The notes below the pieces were generated by a model that worked only from the letters and a program-made list of their open reading frames with translations, did not search any database and had not been told where the DNA came from. Positions 17,347-26,278 of a stretch of DNA of 64,000 nt are shown here, piece after piece; position 1 is the first letter of the stretch, and each line of letters starts with the position of its first letter. The position numbers were made by a program, and so were the translations under genes. The stretch spans positions 744,001 to 808,000 of the forward strand of contig NZ_JAMBOC010000001.1 in NCBI RefSeq assembly GCF_023715405.1, read 5' to 3'. This DNA is from Solibacillus isronensis (GTDB lineage: Bacteria > Bacillota > Bacilli > Bacillales_A > Planococcaceae).

Positions 17347-17774
17347 GTGAAAAAAGGAATAATACGACCATTGGTTATCTGTATTTTTCGAAATGATGAA
17401 TCCATCCTTATTGCAGAGGGATATGATCCAGTAAAAGAGGATTATTATTACCGTCCTATTGGAGGGGAAATTGAATTCGGGAAAAAAAGCGCAGAAGCAT
17501 TAATAAGAGAAGTAAGGGAAGAAATTGAAGCTGATATTTTTAATCTCAAATATTTAGGAACGTTGAAAATATCTTTACTTTTGGCGGTGAAGTAGGACAC
17601 GAGATTGTACAAGTATATGATGCAGCCTTTATTGATACCTCTTTTTATACCAAGGAATTGTTTGAAGGTAAGGAGGATGACGGGAAAATATTTAAAATTA
17701 AGCGATTACCCATATGTAAATTTCAAAACGGTGAATTGCGACTTGTTCCTGAAGGCCTTCTAGATTTGATTTAA
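17347..17774 (+). pseudogene. NUDIX hydrolase with one frameshift
   Basis: Starts at GTG after GGGGGATTACT. The first frame gives 82 residues including a NUDIX box (GGEIEFGKKSAEALIREV, then REEI). Near 17560 the reading frame shifts: the continuing protein (NIFTFGGEVGHEIVQVYDA, ending in ELRLVPEGLLDLI) is in another frame and stops at 17772-17774. Joined, it is a normal NUDIX protein of about 142 residues. As a single-base event it could be recent or a sequencing error. Confidence 0.8.
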
Positions 17775-17840
17775 ACAGAACAACCGAATTGTTAAGTTAC
17801 GTAATTAGCAGTAGAAAAAGCTTTAGTTAAAAATCTTGAC

Positions 17841-17912
17841 TTATTCCATTTAAGGGCTCAATTCTTTAATAGGAATTGTACCTTCTTCAGCTAACGGACC
17901 ATTCTTAAATAA
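17841..17912 (+). repeat. Repeat A, diverged full copy
   Basis: TTATTCCATTTAAGGGCTC, AATTCTTTAATAGGAATT hairpin, GTACCTTCTTCAGCTAACGG, ACCATTCTTAAATAA. Confidence 0.65.
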
Positions 17913-18021
17913 TACCTACATTATTAACTTTATAATTATGTTAATTTTGCTTGGAAGTTATTTTATTAAACTATCGGGGCAGTTTATTTAATAAGCTTTC
18001 CTGAAATAGGAGGAGTTATTT

Positions 18022-18507
18022 TTGTCTGGAAAAAAATATCACAGAGCTTTTGGTGTATATGGAATCTGTGTGGAAGATGACAAACTATTGGTGATAAATA
18101 AAAATGGTGGTCCCTATATTAACCGATATGACCTTCCTGGAGGTAGTTTAGAAGAACGTGAAACTTTATCTAAGGCAATGAAAAGAGAGTTTATTGAAGA
18201 AACGGGTCTTGAAATTGAAATTATAGAAAATATTGGTGTCATCGATTTCATACTCCCTTGGTTGTGGAGAGATTATACGGATGTACATCATATTGTAGTT
18301 TATTATTCTGTTAAAAAAGTGGGTGGAGAATTAAGCGTGCCAGTTCAATTCGATGGACAAGATTCACTTGGAGCATTATGGATATCTGAAAAAGAAGTTT
18401 CTTTGGATAATGCTTCACCACTTGTTCTGGAAGCTTTCAAATGGTTAAAAACCAAAAGTTTAACTATTGATGCTAAAACTTATGAAGAATGGAAGGTCTT
18501 AAAATAA
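18022..18507 (+). CDS. NUDIX hydrolase
   Basis: 161 residues from a TTG after AGGAGGAGTTATT. The NUDIX box is intact: GGSLEERETLSKAMKREF followed by IEETGLEI, with the metal-binding glutamates in the REFIEE core. Members remove nucleotide or diphosphate groups from NDP-X substrates; which one cannot be told. It is the only undamaged NUDIX gene of three in this 11-kb stretch. Repeat A copies lie on both sides (17841, 18552). Confidence 0.88.
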   Translation: MSGKKYHRAFGVYGICVEDDKLLVINKNGGPYINRYDLPGGSLEERETLSKAMKREFIEETGLEIEIIENIGVIDFILPWLWRDYTDVHHIVVYYSVKKVGGELSVPVQFDGQDSLGALWISEKEVSLDNASPLVLEAFKWLKTKSLTIDAKTYEEWKVLK

Positions 18508-18551
18508 GTTGTTTGTTTTTGTGCTAACGGAGCCTTTAATCGAAAAACAAT

Positions 18552-18592
18552 TTTCATCAATCGGACGCATTTCTTAAACAAGGAGATGCGTC
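18552..18592 (+). repeat. Repeat A, partial copy
   Basis: TTCATCAATCGGACGC, ATTTCTTAAACAAGGAGATGCG. Left end and hairpin only; it runs directly into the ribosome site of the DUF402 gene. Confidence 0.55.
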
Positions 18593-18607
18593 GATACGGA
18601 GGATGGG

Positions 18608-19147
18608 ATGAAGAGAAAATATGGGGATCGTTCAGAATGGAAAAGAATCACAAAGAGAAAATACGCGCAATCTTATCTTGATACAAAGGAATTTAAGGGG
18701 TATATCACTTTACTACATACTATTGAAGTAACTAAACCATTATCAGTCATGTATGGAGAAAATGATATATGTATTTGTGATGATGGTTATATGTGGCTTC
18801 AACAATTTCCCATAGACAAAAAGCATTCAGTAACAACCATGTTTGATAATAAGGGGAATATCGTGCAGTGGTATATAGATATTTGCTTAAAGAATGGATT
18901 AGATAGAAATATTCCTTGGCTTGATGATTTATTTTTGGATTTTATTTTGTTACCTTCTGGAGAAGTAATTCTAAAAGATGCTGACGAACTAGAGGAGGCT
19001 TATTTAAATGGGATTATTGAAGAATCCCTTTACAATTTAGCTTGGGAAGAAGCTAACAATATTACTGAGTTAATAAATAATAAAAGCTTTGAATTGATAA
19101 AATTATCTAATATCCACAAGGAAATCTTAGTAAATAAATTAAAATAG
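18608..19147 (+). CDS. DUF402 protein
   Basis: 179 residues. YMWLQQFPIDKKHSVTTMFD, YIDICLKNG, DDLFLDFILLPSGEV and ILKDADELEEAYLNG form the DUF402 signature, the fold shared with nucleoside di/triphosphate phosphatases such as B. subtilis YtjA/YgaC types. The conserved Asp pairs (DDLFLD) are the expected metal ligands. Ribosome site GGAGGATGG lies just before the ATG. A second, distant DUF402 protein is at 50921. Confidence 0.8.
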   Translation: MKRKYGDRSEWKRITKRKYAQSYLDTKEFKGYITLLHTIEVTKPLSVMYGENDICICDDGYMWLQQFPIDKKHSVTTMFDNKGNIVQWYIDICLKNGLDRNIPWLDDLFLDFILLPSGEVILKDADELEEAYLNGIIEESLYNLAWEEANNITELINNKSFELIKLSNIHKEILVNKLK

Positions 19148-19157
19148 TCAAAGGCTA

Positions 19158-19231
19158 TTTATTCAACACTCGGGCGCGATTCTTCAATAAGAAGATCGCG
19201 TTTTTCCGTTATAGGACCAGTTCTTGAATAA
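19158..19231 (+). repeat. Repeat A, full copy
   Basis: TTTATTCAACACTCGGGCGC, GATTCTTCAATAAGAAGATC hairpin, TTTTTCCGTTATAGGACC, AGTTCTTGAATAAAA. It starts 11 bases after the DUF402 stop. Confidence 0.85.
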
Positions 19232-19758
19232 AAATCTTTTACGTCATAAGGTGGCACAGTATGTGTGTTATATGTGTGTATATTATGCTACTTAATCCCA
19301 TCAATTTTATATATTGTTCATTTAGAAATATTATATTTTAATAGGATTTAAGCTTTATTTGAATAACGGGGGGTTCGTTAAAGGGAGTTTTGTAAAAGGA
19401 CTTCTTTGGGATTGGAAGAATAAAAAAAGAATCTCCATTAATGCAATTGTAACTGTGAAGATTATTATAACTGTTACACCATGTCAGAATGTAATTTTCT
19501 AATACTATTTGTGTTCCTCATGACTGCTTATGTGGCAAGATGATTAGAAAGAAGAACTAAAAGATGACCATCCATCCATTTAGTTTGTAATTATTTCTTG
19601 AATAGTAATTACTTTGAGTAACAACAAAAAAATTAAACTGAATACCATAAATAAAACTCTTCCTATAGTAAAGCTATAGAAAGTCTTTACCAAATTCTTT
19701 ACTTTAATAAAAGAAGAACTATTTTGAAAATTTGTATTGAGGGACAGGGCAAAAGAAA
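19232..19758. other. AT-rich intergenic region
   Basis: About 530 bases. No frame with a ribosome site and no familiar RNA motif seen. Confidence 0.5.
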
Positions 19759-19796
19759 AAGATACTTTTGCGATAAAACAAAGACAAAAGTACCTT
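19759..19796 (-). terminator. Terminator of the alcohol dehydrogenase operon
   Basis: AAGATACTTTTG with CAAAAGTACCTT (one mismatch) around a 14-base loop, 11 bases past the stop of the minus-strand dehydrogenase. In minus sense it is followed by a T-rich tract. Confidence 0.7.
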
Positions 19797-19806
19797 CACA
19801 CTAATT

Positions 19807-20943
19807 TTAAGGTTTTAAAACCACTTTAATGCAATCTTCTTGTTTTGTATCGAATATTTCATAGCCATGTTTTGCTTTTTCAAGAGGAAGGACATGTGTG
19901 ATGATATCACCTGCATTCACTTTACCATCAGCGATTAAGTTATAGACATGAGGCATCAGGTGTACAACTGGTGCTTGTCCAGTACGTATCGCTACATTGC
20001 GTTGGAATATATCACCGAGTGGGAAGGCATTATATCTCCCACCATAAACACCGGTAATTTGGATCGTTCCTCCTTTACGTACTGCTTGACTGGCGGTCAC
20101 AATCGCTCCCATAGCACCACTTTGCAGTTTTACGCCACTTGCAAGGAATTCTAGAGGCGTCATTTTTCCGCTCATCCCGACACAATCAATGACAACATCG
20201 GCACCGCCCTTTGTAATTTCCTTTAAATATTCACCACAATTTTGATGATCTTCAAAATTAACGATTTCGACGTTATTTGTCTTTTTTGCATGTTTAAGAC
20301 GATACGCGATGTAGTCAACTGCGATTACTCTTTCTGCACCTTTCAACCAAGCAAATTTTTGTGCCAATAGCCCAACAGGTCCGCAGCCAAGAATAACAAC
20401 CGTATCTCCTTTTTTCACACCGGCATTCTCTACACTCCAAAAAGCAGTAGAGGCAGCATCGGCAAGGAGAACAAGACTTTCATCAGGAACTTCAGATTTC
20501 TCCGGAATTTTAAAAGGGAGAAAATTGCCATAGGGAACACGCATATACTCTGCCTGTCCTCCTGGAAAACCGCCTGTAGTGTCTGAATAGCCAAAGTAGG
20601 CACCCATTTCACCATTGTCATTGGAATTATCACATTGACTTTCCAGCTCGTGATTACAGTACCAGCATTGACCACAGGCAATATTAAAAGGAATGATAAC
20701 CCGGTCACCCTTTTTTACCTTCGTCACATCCTTGCCGACTTCTTCTACAATTCCCATCGGTTCATGGCCAATAACGTAATCTTGTCCAAGATTTGGAATC
20801 ATTCCATGGATCAAATGCAAGTCTGACCCACAAATGGCTGTTGTTGTTAGGCGGACAATAATATCATCGGCTTTTTTTATTTTAGGGTCTTTTACTTCCT
20901 TGACCTCAACATTTTTAACACCTTGATAAGTAACAGCTTTCAT
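19807..20943 (-). CDS. Zinc-dependent alcohol dehydrogenase
   Basis: 378 residues. Catalytic zinc ligands lie in CGSDLH and GHEPMG, and the four-cysteine structural zinc lobe is complete (CGQCWYCNHELESQC). The NAD-binding Rossmann segment is VVILGCGPVGLLAQ. The length and the insert after the lobe resemble the formaldehyde/threonine dehydrogenase branch. It oxidises an alcohol with NAD(P)+; the natural substrate is not evident. It is the last gene of a minus-strand operon behind two coat-type genes, as in the B. subtilis yraG-yraF-adhB-yraE cluster, so forespore or mother-cell expression is likely (inference). Confidence 0.9.
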   Translation of the reverse strand: MKAVTYQGVKNVEVKEVKDPKIKKADDIIVRLTTTAICGSDLHLIHGMIPNLGQDYVIGHEPMGIVEEVGKDVTKVKKGDRVIIPFNIACGQCWYCNHELESQCDNSNDNGEMGAYFGYSDTTGGFPGGQAEYMRVPYGNFLPFKIPEKSEVPDESLVLLADAASTAFWSVENAGVKKGDTVVILGCGPVGLLAQKFAWLKGAERVIAVDYIAYRLKHAKKTNNVEIVNFEDHQNCGEYLKEITKGGADVVIDCVGMSGKMTPLEFLASGVKLQSGAMGAIVTASQAVRKGGTIQITGVYGGRYNAFPLGDIFQRNVAIRTGQAPVVHLMPHVYNLIADGKVNAGDIITHVLPLEKAKHGYEIFDTKQEDCIKVVLKP

Positions 20944-20964
20944 TAAAAAATCCCTCTTTTTTAG

Positions 20965-21327
20965 TTAATTTTTTGGTGGGGTAGGGAACATTCCTTTGCG
21001 GTTCATGCTCTTAGGGAATAATTCCAACTGTGCAATACTAATCGCATTTTCTGCAGATTTAATATCCAGTTCTTTTTGACCTTCAAGATTAAAGGGCTTC
21101 AGCCATTCTTTTTTCATCATGAGTTCAGAAATCTCAAAATATAGATCAATCATGACGTTCAGTTGCGTTCTCATAATTTTTTGGAGTGCAGGGGAAGCTG
21201 TTTCGGTTAAGGCGATTGAAAGGTTTCGAATACCCGTTTTGGTAGTAAGTAAAAACTCAAGCGCAACTCCCGAATCCGTTAGTTCAGGCATTCCAACTGA
21301 ATTTATAGGATCTAAATAGTCTTGCAT
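20965..21327 (-). CDS. Spore coat protein, CotF family
   Basis: 120 residues. SGVALEFLLTTKTGIRNLSI, ALTETASPALQKIMRTQL and VMIDLYFEISELMMKKEWL show the four-helix CotF layout, ending in a short proline-rich tail. Coat proteins of this type are made in the mother cell. Ribosome site AGGAGGACAATG. It lies 21 bases upstream of the dehydrogenase gene. Confidence 0.85.
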   Translation of the reverse strand: MQDYLDPINSVGMPELTDSGVALEFLLTTKTGIRNLSIALTETASPALQKIMRTQLNVMIDLYFEISELMMKKEWLKPFNLEGQKELDIKSAENAISIAQLELFPKSMNRKGMFPTPPKN

Positions 21328-21339
21328 ATCATTGTCCTC

Positions 21340-21549
21340 CTAATATTCTAATTCTGATTTAGAGTAAAGCTTAACCATGGCAGTGAGTGCAGGGGTAGAA
21401 AGTTTAACATTTTTGTCTAATAAGTCTCTTAAATCATCATCAAAGACAACCCCTTGACTCAGCTTCGATTTAAGTAAACTAGTTGTCATAAAGTTTATAA
21501 CTTCATGAAATTCCATTGTTTCATGAACTGCTAATTTTTTCTCTAACAC
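21340..21549 (-). CDS. Small CotF-associated protein
   Basis: 69 residues, helical: HETMEFHEVINFMTTSLLKS matches the first helix of CotF-like proteins, followed by ALTAMVKLYSKSELEY. It looks like the short partner that precedes CotF genes in bacilli. GGAGGTGCG lies before the ATG; it is the first gene of the three-gene operon. Confidence 0.7.
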   Translation of the reverse strand: MLEKKLAVHETMEFHEVINFMTTSLLKSKLSQGVVFDDDLRDLLDKNVKLSTPALTAMVKLYSKSELEY

Positions 21550-21948
21550 GTAAAACGCACCTCCAGATTTTCCTTTGAAAAGTAAAGTTACTATGATGAA
21601 AGTCTACCCTGCAGAAATCTATATATACATTTAGGTATTGGATTAGAAATGAAAATACTAAAGAAAACTATATCTGCTTTAAAAGCTTTTCCGTACATGT
21701 ACATTGGTTAGAGAAGGAGCTATTTATAAATGAATTGCGCCTTTGTTATTGAAATATAGGATTAGCAGATAATTAGTGCTTCACCATCCATTAATGCATT
21801 AATGTAATATTTAGAAATACTTAACCTCAAATCCTACATAAAATGCACCTCAGTACTCCTAAATCTATATGGAATGATAGAAAATTTTGTATAAAAGGTC
21901 GCTATGGTTGAAATAACTGTAGAAAAGCAAAGAAAGGTATCGGTGCCA
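21550..21948. promoter_or_regulatory. Divergent region between the coat operon and gerA
   Basis: About 400 bases containing the promoters of two divergent sporulation-type units. I see no gene and cannot assign sporulation sigma boxes with confidence. Confidence 0.35.
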
Positions 21949-23027
21949 TGTTTTCATTTTTTAAAGGGAAAAAGTAAATGAATTATAGTAAAAATCAGCA
22001 AGGAAATAGCCCTACTGAATCTACTGATAAATCGTCGAATAACATCGATACCTCATTGTTCGTAAATGTAGAAATCATTAAAAAAAGAACAGGAAATAGT
22101 TCGGATATTGTAATCAGACCGGTTAAACTTGGGAAATTCCCTAAGGTTAAAACGAAAATTATTTATGTTAAAGGGCTGGTAGATAATCAAACTATTAACG
22201 ACTTTTTAATAGAAGCGATGATTGATCATCCTGCATCCCAAGAACAGAATCCGCAACAGGAAGTAATCGATATGATTGCCGAAGATGTTGTAGCTGTCGG
22301 TGGAATAAAAAAATCAAGGGACTGGGACGAACTATTCACAGAATTAATGTCAGGAAATACGATTATATTTATCGAGGGCAACAACGCAGCACTAAGTGTC
22401 AGTACTCAAGGTGGGGAAAGACGTGCCATTCAAGAGTCGACTACCAATGGATCGATTCGTGGCTCGAAAGAAGCATTTAATGAATCAATTGAGACTAATA
22501 TTGCTCTGGTACGTCGGATTATCAATACGCCAGATTTGTGGATTGAATCCATGAAGATTGGCAAAATGACGAAAACAGATGTTTCCATCATGTATATAAA
22601 TGGCATAGCAAAGGTTGAAATCATCGAAGAAGTACGTAAACGTTTAAAAAGAATTGAAATCGATGGCGTCTTGGAATCCGGTTTTATAGAACAGCTGATT
22701 GAAGATCAGACAAATACTACTTTCCCTACTATACATCATACAGAGAGACCCGATGGAGTGGCAGGTAATCTTCTTGAAGGAAGGATTGCTATATTCGTAA
22801 ACGGGACTCCTTTTGTGCTGATGGTTCCAGCCTTGTTTATTGACTTTTTTCAATCGGTTGAGGATTACTATGAACGTTTTGACATCTCATCAGCCATTCG
22901 TTTATTACGTACGATTATCTTCTTTATATCCCTTGTTGGGCCTGCAGTCTACATCGCTGCGACAACCTTTCACCAGGAGATGAGTTTAATAAGAATTAAA
23001 GGATTATCGTTCAATATTGTTGCATAA
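21949..23027 (+). pseudogene. GerA-family germinant receptor subunit, C-terminally truncated
   Basis: The protein from ATG 21978 has 349 residues, against 480-550 for GerA/GerKA subunits. The soluble domain is complete and recognisable (KGLVDNQTINDFLIEAMI, GNNAALSVSTQGGERRAIQE, PDGVAGNLLEGRIAIFVNGT). The first membrane helix and the start of the second are present (FFISLVGPAVYIAATTFHQEM), then the frame ends after 14 unrelated residues. The remaining membrane helices are missing, as are the GerB and GerC partners. Just upstream a nine-codon frame (21949-21978) encodes a typical GerA beginning (MFSFFKGKK) and stops, so the true start has probably been lost too. The receptor is unlikely to work. 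Confidence 0.85.
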
Positions 23028-23059
23028 GTGTTCTATATCCGGATGCTTGGAGGTACATA

Positions 23060-23416
23060 ATGGAGTTTTATAAAATTAGTAAAGAAAGTGGTAAGAAGAT
23101 TTCTCATTTTAATTCAAATTTTATAATGACCCGAGTTATTCAAACAGATGAAAAAACCAATATTGGATGGATGCACTTAGAGGAAGGTGGCGTTATAGGA
23201 TATCATCAAGCAGTAGTACCCCAACTTTTATTAGTAATAGCAGGAGAAGGGTATGTACGTAACGATAAAGAAAAGTATTTTATGGTCCAATCTGGAGATG
23301 GGGTGTTTTGGAGAAAAGATGAATGGCATGAAACTAAATCAGATAAAGGTTTAACTGCTATTGTAATTGAAAGTGTTGAGCTAAATCCTTCCTTATTTAT
23401 GCCCTTAAAGAAATAA
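23060..23416 (+). CDS. Small cupin-domain protein
   Basis: 118 residues, one double-stranded beta-helix. The two cupin motifs are recognisable (GWMHLEEGGVIGYHQA and GDGVFWRKDEWHET). The metal-binding histidines are only partly conserved, so catalysis is uncertain and it may bind a ligand instead. GGAGGTACATA precedes the ATG. Confidence 0.75.
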   Translation: MEFYKISKESGKKISHFNSNFIMTRVIQTDEKTNIGWMHLEEGGVIGYHQAVVPQLLLVIAGEGYVRNDKEKYFMVQSGDGVFWRKDEWHETKSDKGLTAIVIESVELNPSLFMPLKK

Positions 23417-23479
23417 GATGTAGTGAAATCGCTTTGAAATTCCTGAAATACAAAACCCTAGTCAGTGGCTTCCAGCTCC

Positions 23480-23550
23480 ATTAACAATCGGCGCTTTTCT
23501 TGAATAAGAAAAGTGCTTTATTCAATTAAAGGGCCATTTTCTGGAATAAA
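23480..23550 (+). repeat. Repeat A, full copy
   Basis: ATTAACAATCGGCGC, TTTTCTTGAATAAGAAAAG hairpin, TGCTTTATTCAATTAAAGGG, CCATTTTCTGGAATAAA. Confidence 0.8.
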
Positions 23551-23639
23551 TATATACGATAATAAGGGGCTGTTTTGAGATAATCCATTATATTTTTAGG
23601 TGCTGTGCTGTAAAATTTGATTGTTATTTTTATTAAATT

Positions 23640-23676
23640 AATAAGCGTAATCCAAAGTAAATTGAATACGCTTATT
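23640..23676 (-). terminator. Hairpin downstream of 23738-24145 (minus)
   Basis: AATAAGCGTA (23640-23649) pairs perfectly with TACGCTTATT (23667-23676). In minus sense an A/T-rich tract follows. Confidence 0.5.
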
Positions 23677-23737
23677 GGTTCAAGTGGTGAATAATTAGGA
23701 GTTACTACGATTTAATAATCAACTTTTATTACTATAT

Positions 23738-24145
23738 TTATTCGTTGGGTGATTGGGATTTGATGTTATATAATGTACGTGATTTCTCGATATATTTTAC
23801 AGTACATTGATATGTCCCTTGCTTAATATTTCTAAAATCATCAAAATCTCCAAAAACAACAAGATCACCATTAATTTCTACGTGAAGTTCGTGGATAGAT
23901 GTTCTACCTGTTGATTCAAATTCTGTTACAACACATTCACCACTATAAGTTTGAAATTTTTTATTTTTAATGGATACATAATCCTCTGTTTCCCAAATTG
24001 TTAGTAATAAACATAGGATTCCAAAAAAAGTTGTTGTAATCACAACCGCATAAAAATCTTTATGTTCTCGTTTTTTCTTCACAAAAAAGACTACGATAGA
24101 AGTGCATATGATTAGTCCTATTAACGGATAGATTATGTCTATCAA
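23738..24145 (-). CDS. Two-helix membrane protein of unknown function
   Basis: 135 residues. Membrane helices at about 3-21 and 32-50 with a KKKREHK loop between them; the 85-residue C-terminal part has alternating beta strands (FQTYSGECVVTEFESTG, GDLVVFGDFDDF). AAAGGAG lies before the start. No family recognised. A repeat A end lies 57 bases upstream of the start. Confidence 0.65.
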   Translation of the reverse strand: MIDIIYPLIGLIICTSIVVFFVKKKREHKDFYAVVITTTFFGILCLLLTIWETEDYVSIKNKKFQTYSGECVVTEFESTGRTSIHELHVEINGDLVVFGDFDDFRNIKQGTYQCTVKYIEKSRTLYNIKSQSPNE

Positions 24146-24201
24146 ATTTTTAAATCTCCTTTTAAATTTACAATACCAGAATGAAGTATATATTAATATT
24201 C

Positions 24202-24230
24202 GTTATTCAACAATCGGGCGCTTTAGTTGA
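24202..24230 (+). repeat. Repeat A, left end only
   Basis: GTTATTCAACAATCGGGCGC, then unrelated sequence. It is the rightmost clear copy. Confidence 0.55.
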
Positions 24231-24387
24231 CTAATGATTAGGTGGCCTTCTTTATTTACATATTGTAACGGTAAGCAATTAGTTTCTTTGATAAGAAACG
24301 TTTAGCAAATTACTAAAAAAACATAGAGGATTTTGGTGACTAGAATCTAACTCTTATAGTTAAAACAATTATATTGGAGTGATCAAA

Positions 24388-24858
24388 TTGATAAACTTTT
24401 TTAAATATAACTGGCAGGTAAGAAACGAATGGTTTGATTGGTGTAACCAGCTATCGAATGATGAATTGAAAAAAGAAAGAACTGGTGGAGTAGGGAGTAT
24501 ATTATATACTCTTTTTCACATTATTGATGTTGAATTCAGTTGGCTTCGTGGTATTCAAGGCAAAGAAGACATAATAGTTGAATTTGCTGATTATGATACG
24601 CCTGAAAAGGTTAAAGCTCTTTCTGATAAATTGCGAAATGAAATAGCAGAATTTCTAAGTAAAGATATAGATGAATTTAAAAATAAAGTTGTATATGTAC
24701 CATGGGATGAAGATAAATATACCGTTGAGGAAATATTACACCATATAATTGCCCATGAAATTCATCACATTGGACAACTCTCTATTTGGTCAAGAGAATT
24801 AGAACTCACCCCCGTACCTGCTGACTTTATTGGCAGAAGGTTTAATCCTATTATTTGA
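24388..24858 (+). CDS. DinB family protein
   Basis: 156 residues from a TTG after GGAGTGATCAAA; a GTG three codons earlier overlaps the ribosome site. A four-helix DinB/YfiT bundle. The three metal-binding histidines are visible in LFHIIDVEFSWLRG and HHIIAHEIHHIGQLS. Such proteins act as metal-dependent thiol transferases or hydrolases; the substrate is unknown. Confidence 0.85.
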   Translation: MINFFKYNWQVRNEWFDWCNQLSNDELKKERTGGVGSILYTLFHIIDVEFSWLRGIQGKEDIIVEFADYDTPEKVKALSDKLRNEIAEFLSKDIDEFKNKVVYVPWDEDKYTVEEILHHIIAHEIHHIGQLSIWSRELELTPVPADFIGRRFNPII

Positions 24859-25284
24859 AAGCTATAAAAAGATTCTTGTAAATACAGAACAGATTTTAAA
24901 AAATACAGATTTAAGAGTAGTCAGCTTATTAGGTAGTGGTATTCATTTTCAAAAAGATGGTTGGCAACCTGTTGACCGATTATTAACTTCTCAAGTAGGT
25001 TATGAAAGCGATAGAACAAAGAATCGCCAAAAGATCTCATTTGATTACAGGTTGCCTCATCCCAAGTTGTTGCTAAACGTATAATTGATGAAATTTATGC
25101 TTCAGATTTTGATACAAAAGAGTTCGGAAAAATGGTTGATGACAAGGTAACGAATTTTTTACAAAATACAGACAAACAGCTTTATTACATTGATATTCTT
25201 GAATTAAATGATTTTAAAATTCGTTACGGAATTACAAGAGATAGTGAATCAAATTATTTTTGGATAGAAATTCAAAAACAATAG
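24859..25284 (+). pseudogene. Decayed gene of unknown family
   Basis: Two consecutive frames make one protein when joined: SYKKILVNTEQILKNTDLRV up to about 25045, then VASSQVVAKRIIDEIYASDF to the stop at 25282-25284, about 140 residues in all. There is a frameshift near 25050 and no clear start, because the 5' end overlaps the DinB gene. Confidence 0.55.
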
Positions 25285-25313
25285 TACAAATAGTTTAAAG
25301 AAAGGTGAAAAGT

Positions 25314-25909
25314 ATGAAAAAACACTTTCGCTTCTTCTAATCGCTGTACTTGTATTAAGTAATTTACCTCCTCAATTTTTTGGAGATATTTTTACTAGTG
25401 AAAATGCTAAGGCAAACAGTCAAGTACCATTATATGATGGGGATATTTATTTAGATATTTTACAATTGATTGCAGGTGAAAGTAATGAATACCTGTGTGT
25501 AGAAAAAAAGGTTTATCGGGAGGAATATTAAGAGGATTTTCGTTATACAACAATTTACGATGGCAAATTAACGGGAAGTCCTTCCTCTGATAATACGGTA
25601 TTTAATCTCAATGGAAAATACATTAGAGCATATCCAGGAGATAAATGATATTACATTGTCCCTGGAAAGGAAGGGACAGCCCGAAATTTAATTCATGTAG
25701 CGGATATAACAGATAATGAGTTTATTCAGCATTATGGATGAAGTCTTGATAAATATAATGATTTAACTAAATATAGAATAACAGTTGGTAACATAAATAA
25801 TAATTGTTGGTTAATCTACATCGGAAACGTCATGAAAATGGCTGGTGGTTATGCTGAAAATACAAGTACGAGCTTCGATAGAACAAACCCAACTCTTAAA
25901 AACATATAA
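25314..25909 (+). pseudogene. Secreted protein gene with several stop codons
   Basis: A ribosome site (AAAGGTG) and ATG lead into a signal-peptide-like start that loses frame after a few codons. The continuing frame reads DGDIYLDILQLIAGESNEYL, then stop, TTIYDGKLTGSPSSDNTVFN, then stop, YYIVPGKEGTARNLIHVADI, then stop, and ends at TAA 25907-25909. At least three internal stops and one frameshift make it dead. The family is not recognised. Confidence 0.7.
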
Positions 25910-25932
25910 GTTTATAGAAAGTGGTGAGTGAA

Positions 25933-26256
25933 ATGGAATTTCAGGAAGTAATTAATTCTATTTATGTAGGAATGAAATTTAAAAAACCTAGGGTAGAAAG
26001 TGAAATTATAGCAATAAATGACAAACGTATAATATATTCTATCGGTAATAAAGGCAATTCGAAAAATATTACCATTGAAGCGTTAGAGAATGCTTTCAAT
26101 GAAATCCTAACGAATGGTGAATTATCAAGAACTTGGTTTAACAAGTCGTATCCCAGTCTAGCCAAAACATCTCCTTGTAATTTTACATCGCTTGGTGGAA
26201 TACTAGAGCATATAGGGTTAGTAGAATACATACAAAAAAAATATATCAAGAGATAA
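25933..26256 (+). CDS. Protein of unknown function
   Basis: 107 residues from ATG, with AAAGTGGTGAG upstream. A beta strand region (KKPRVESEIIAINDKRIIYS) is followed by helices and SYPSLAKTSPCNFTSLGGIL. I cannot place it; the layout could be the N-terminal specificity part of a larger gene lost in the rearrangement that left the integrase fragment 23 bases downstream. Confidence 0.5.
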   Translation: MEFQEVINSIYVGMKFKKPRVESEIIAINDKRIIYSIGNKGNSKNITIEALENAFNEILTNGELSRTWFNKSYPSLAKTSPCNFTSLGGILEHIGLVEYIQKKYIKR

Positions 26257-26278
26257 GGAAATAATATTAGGGGGTACA

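Noticed and set aside
6499..24230. Integron with attC sites
   Set aside because: No integron integrase, no core-site consensus, and genes lie in both orientations while repeats keep one.
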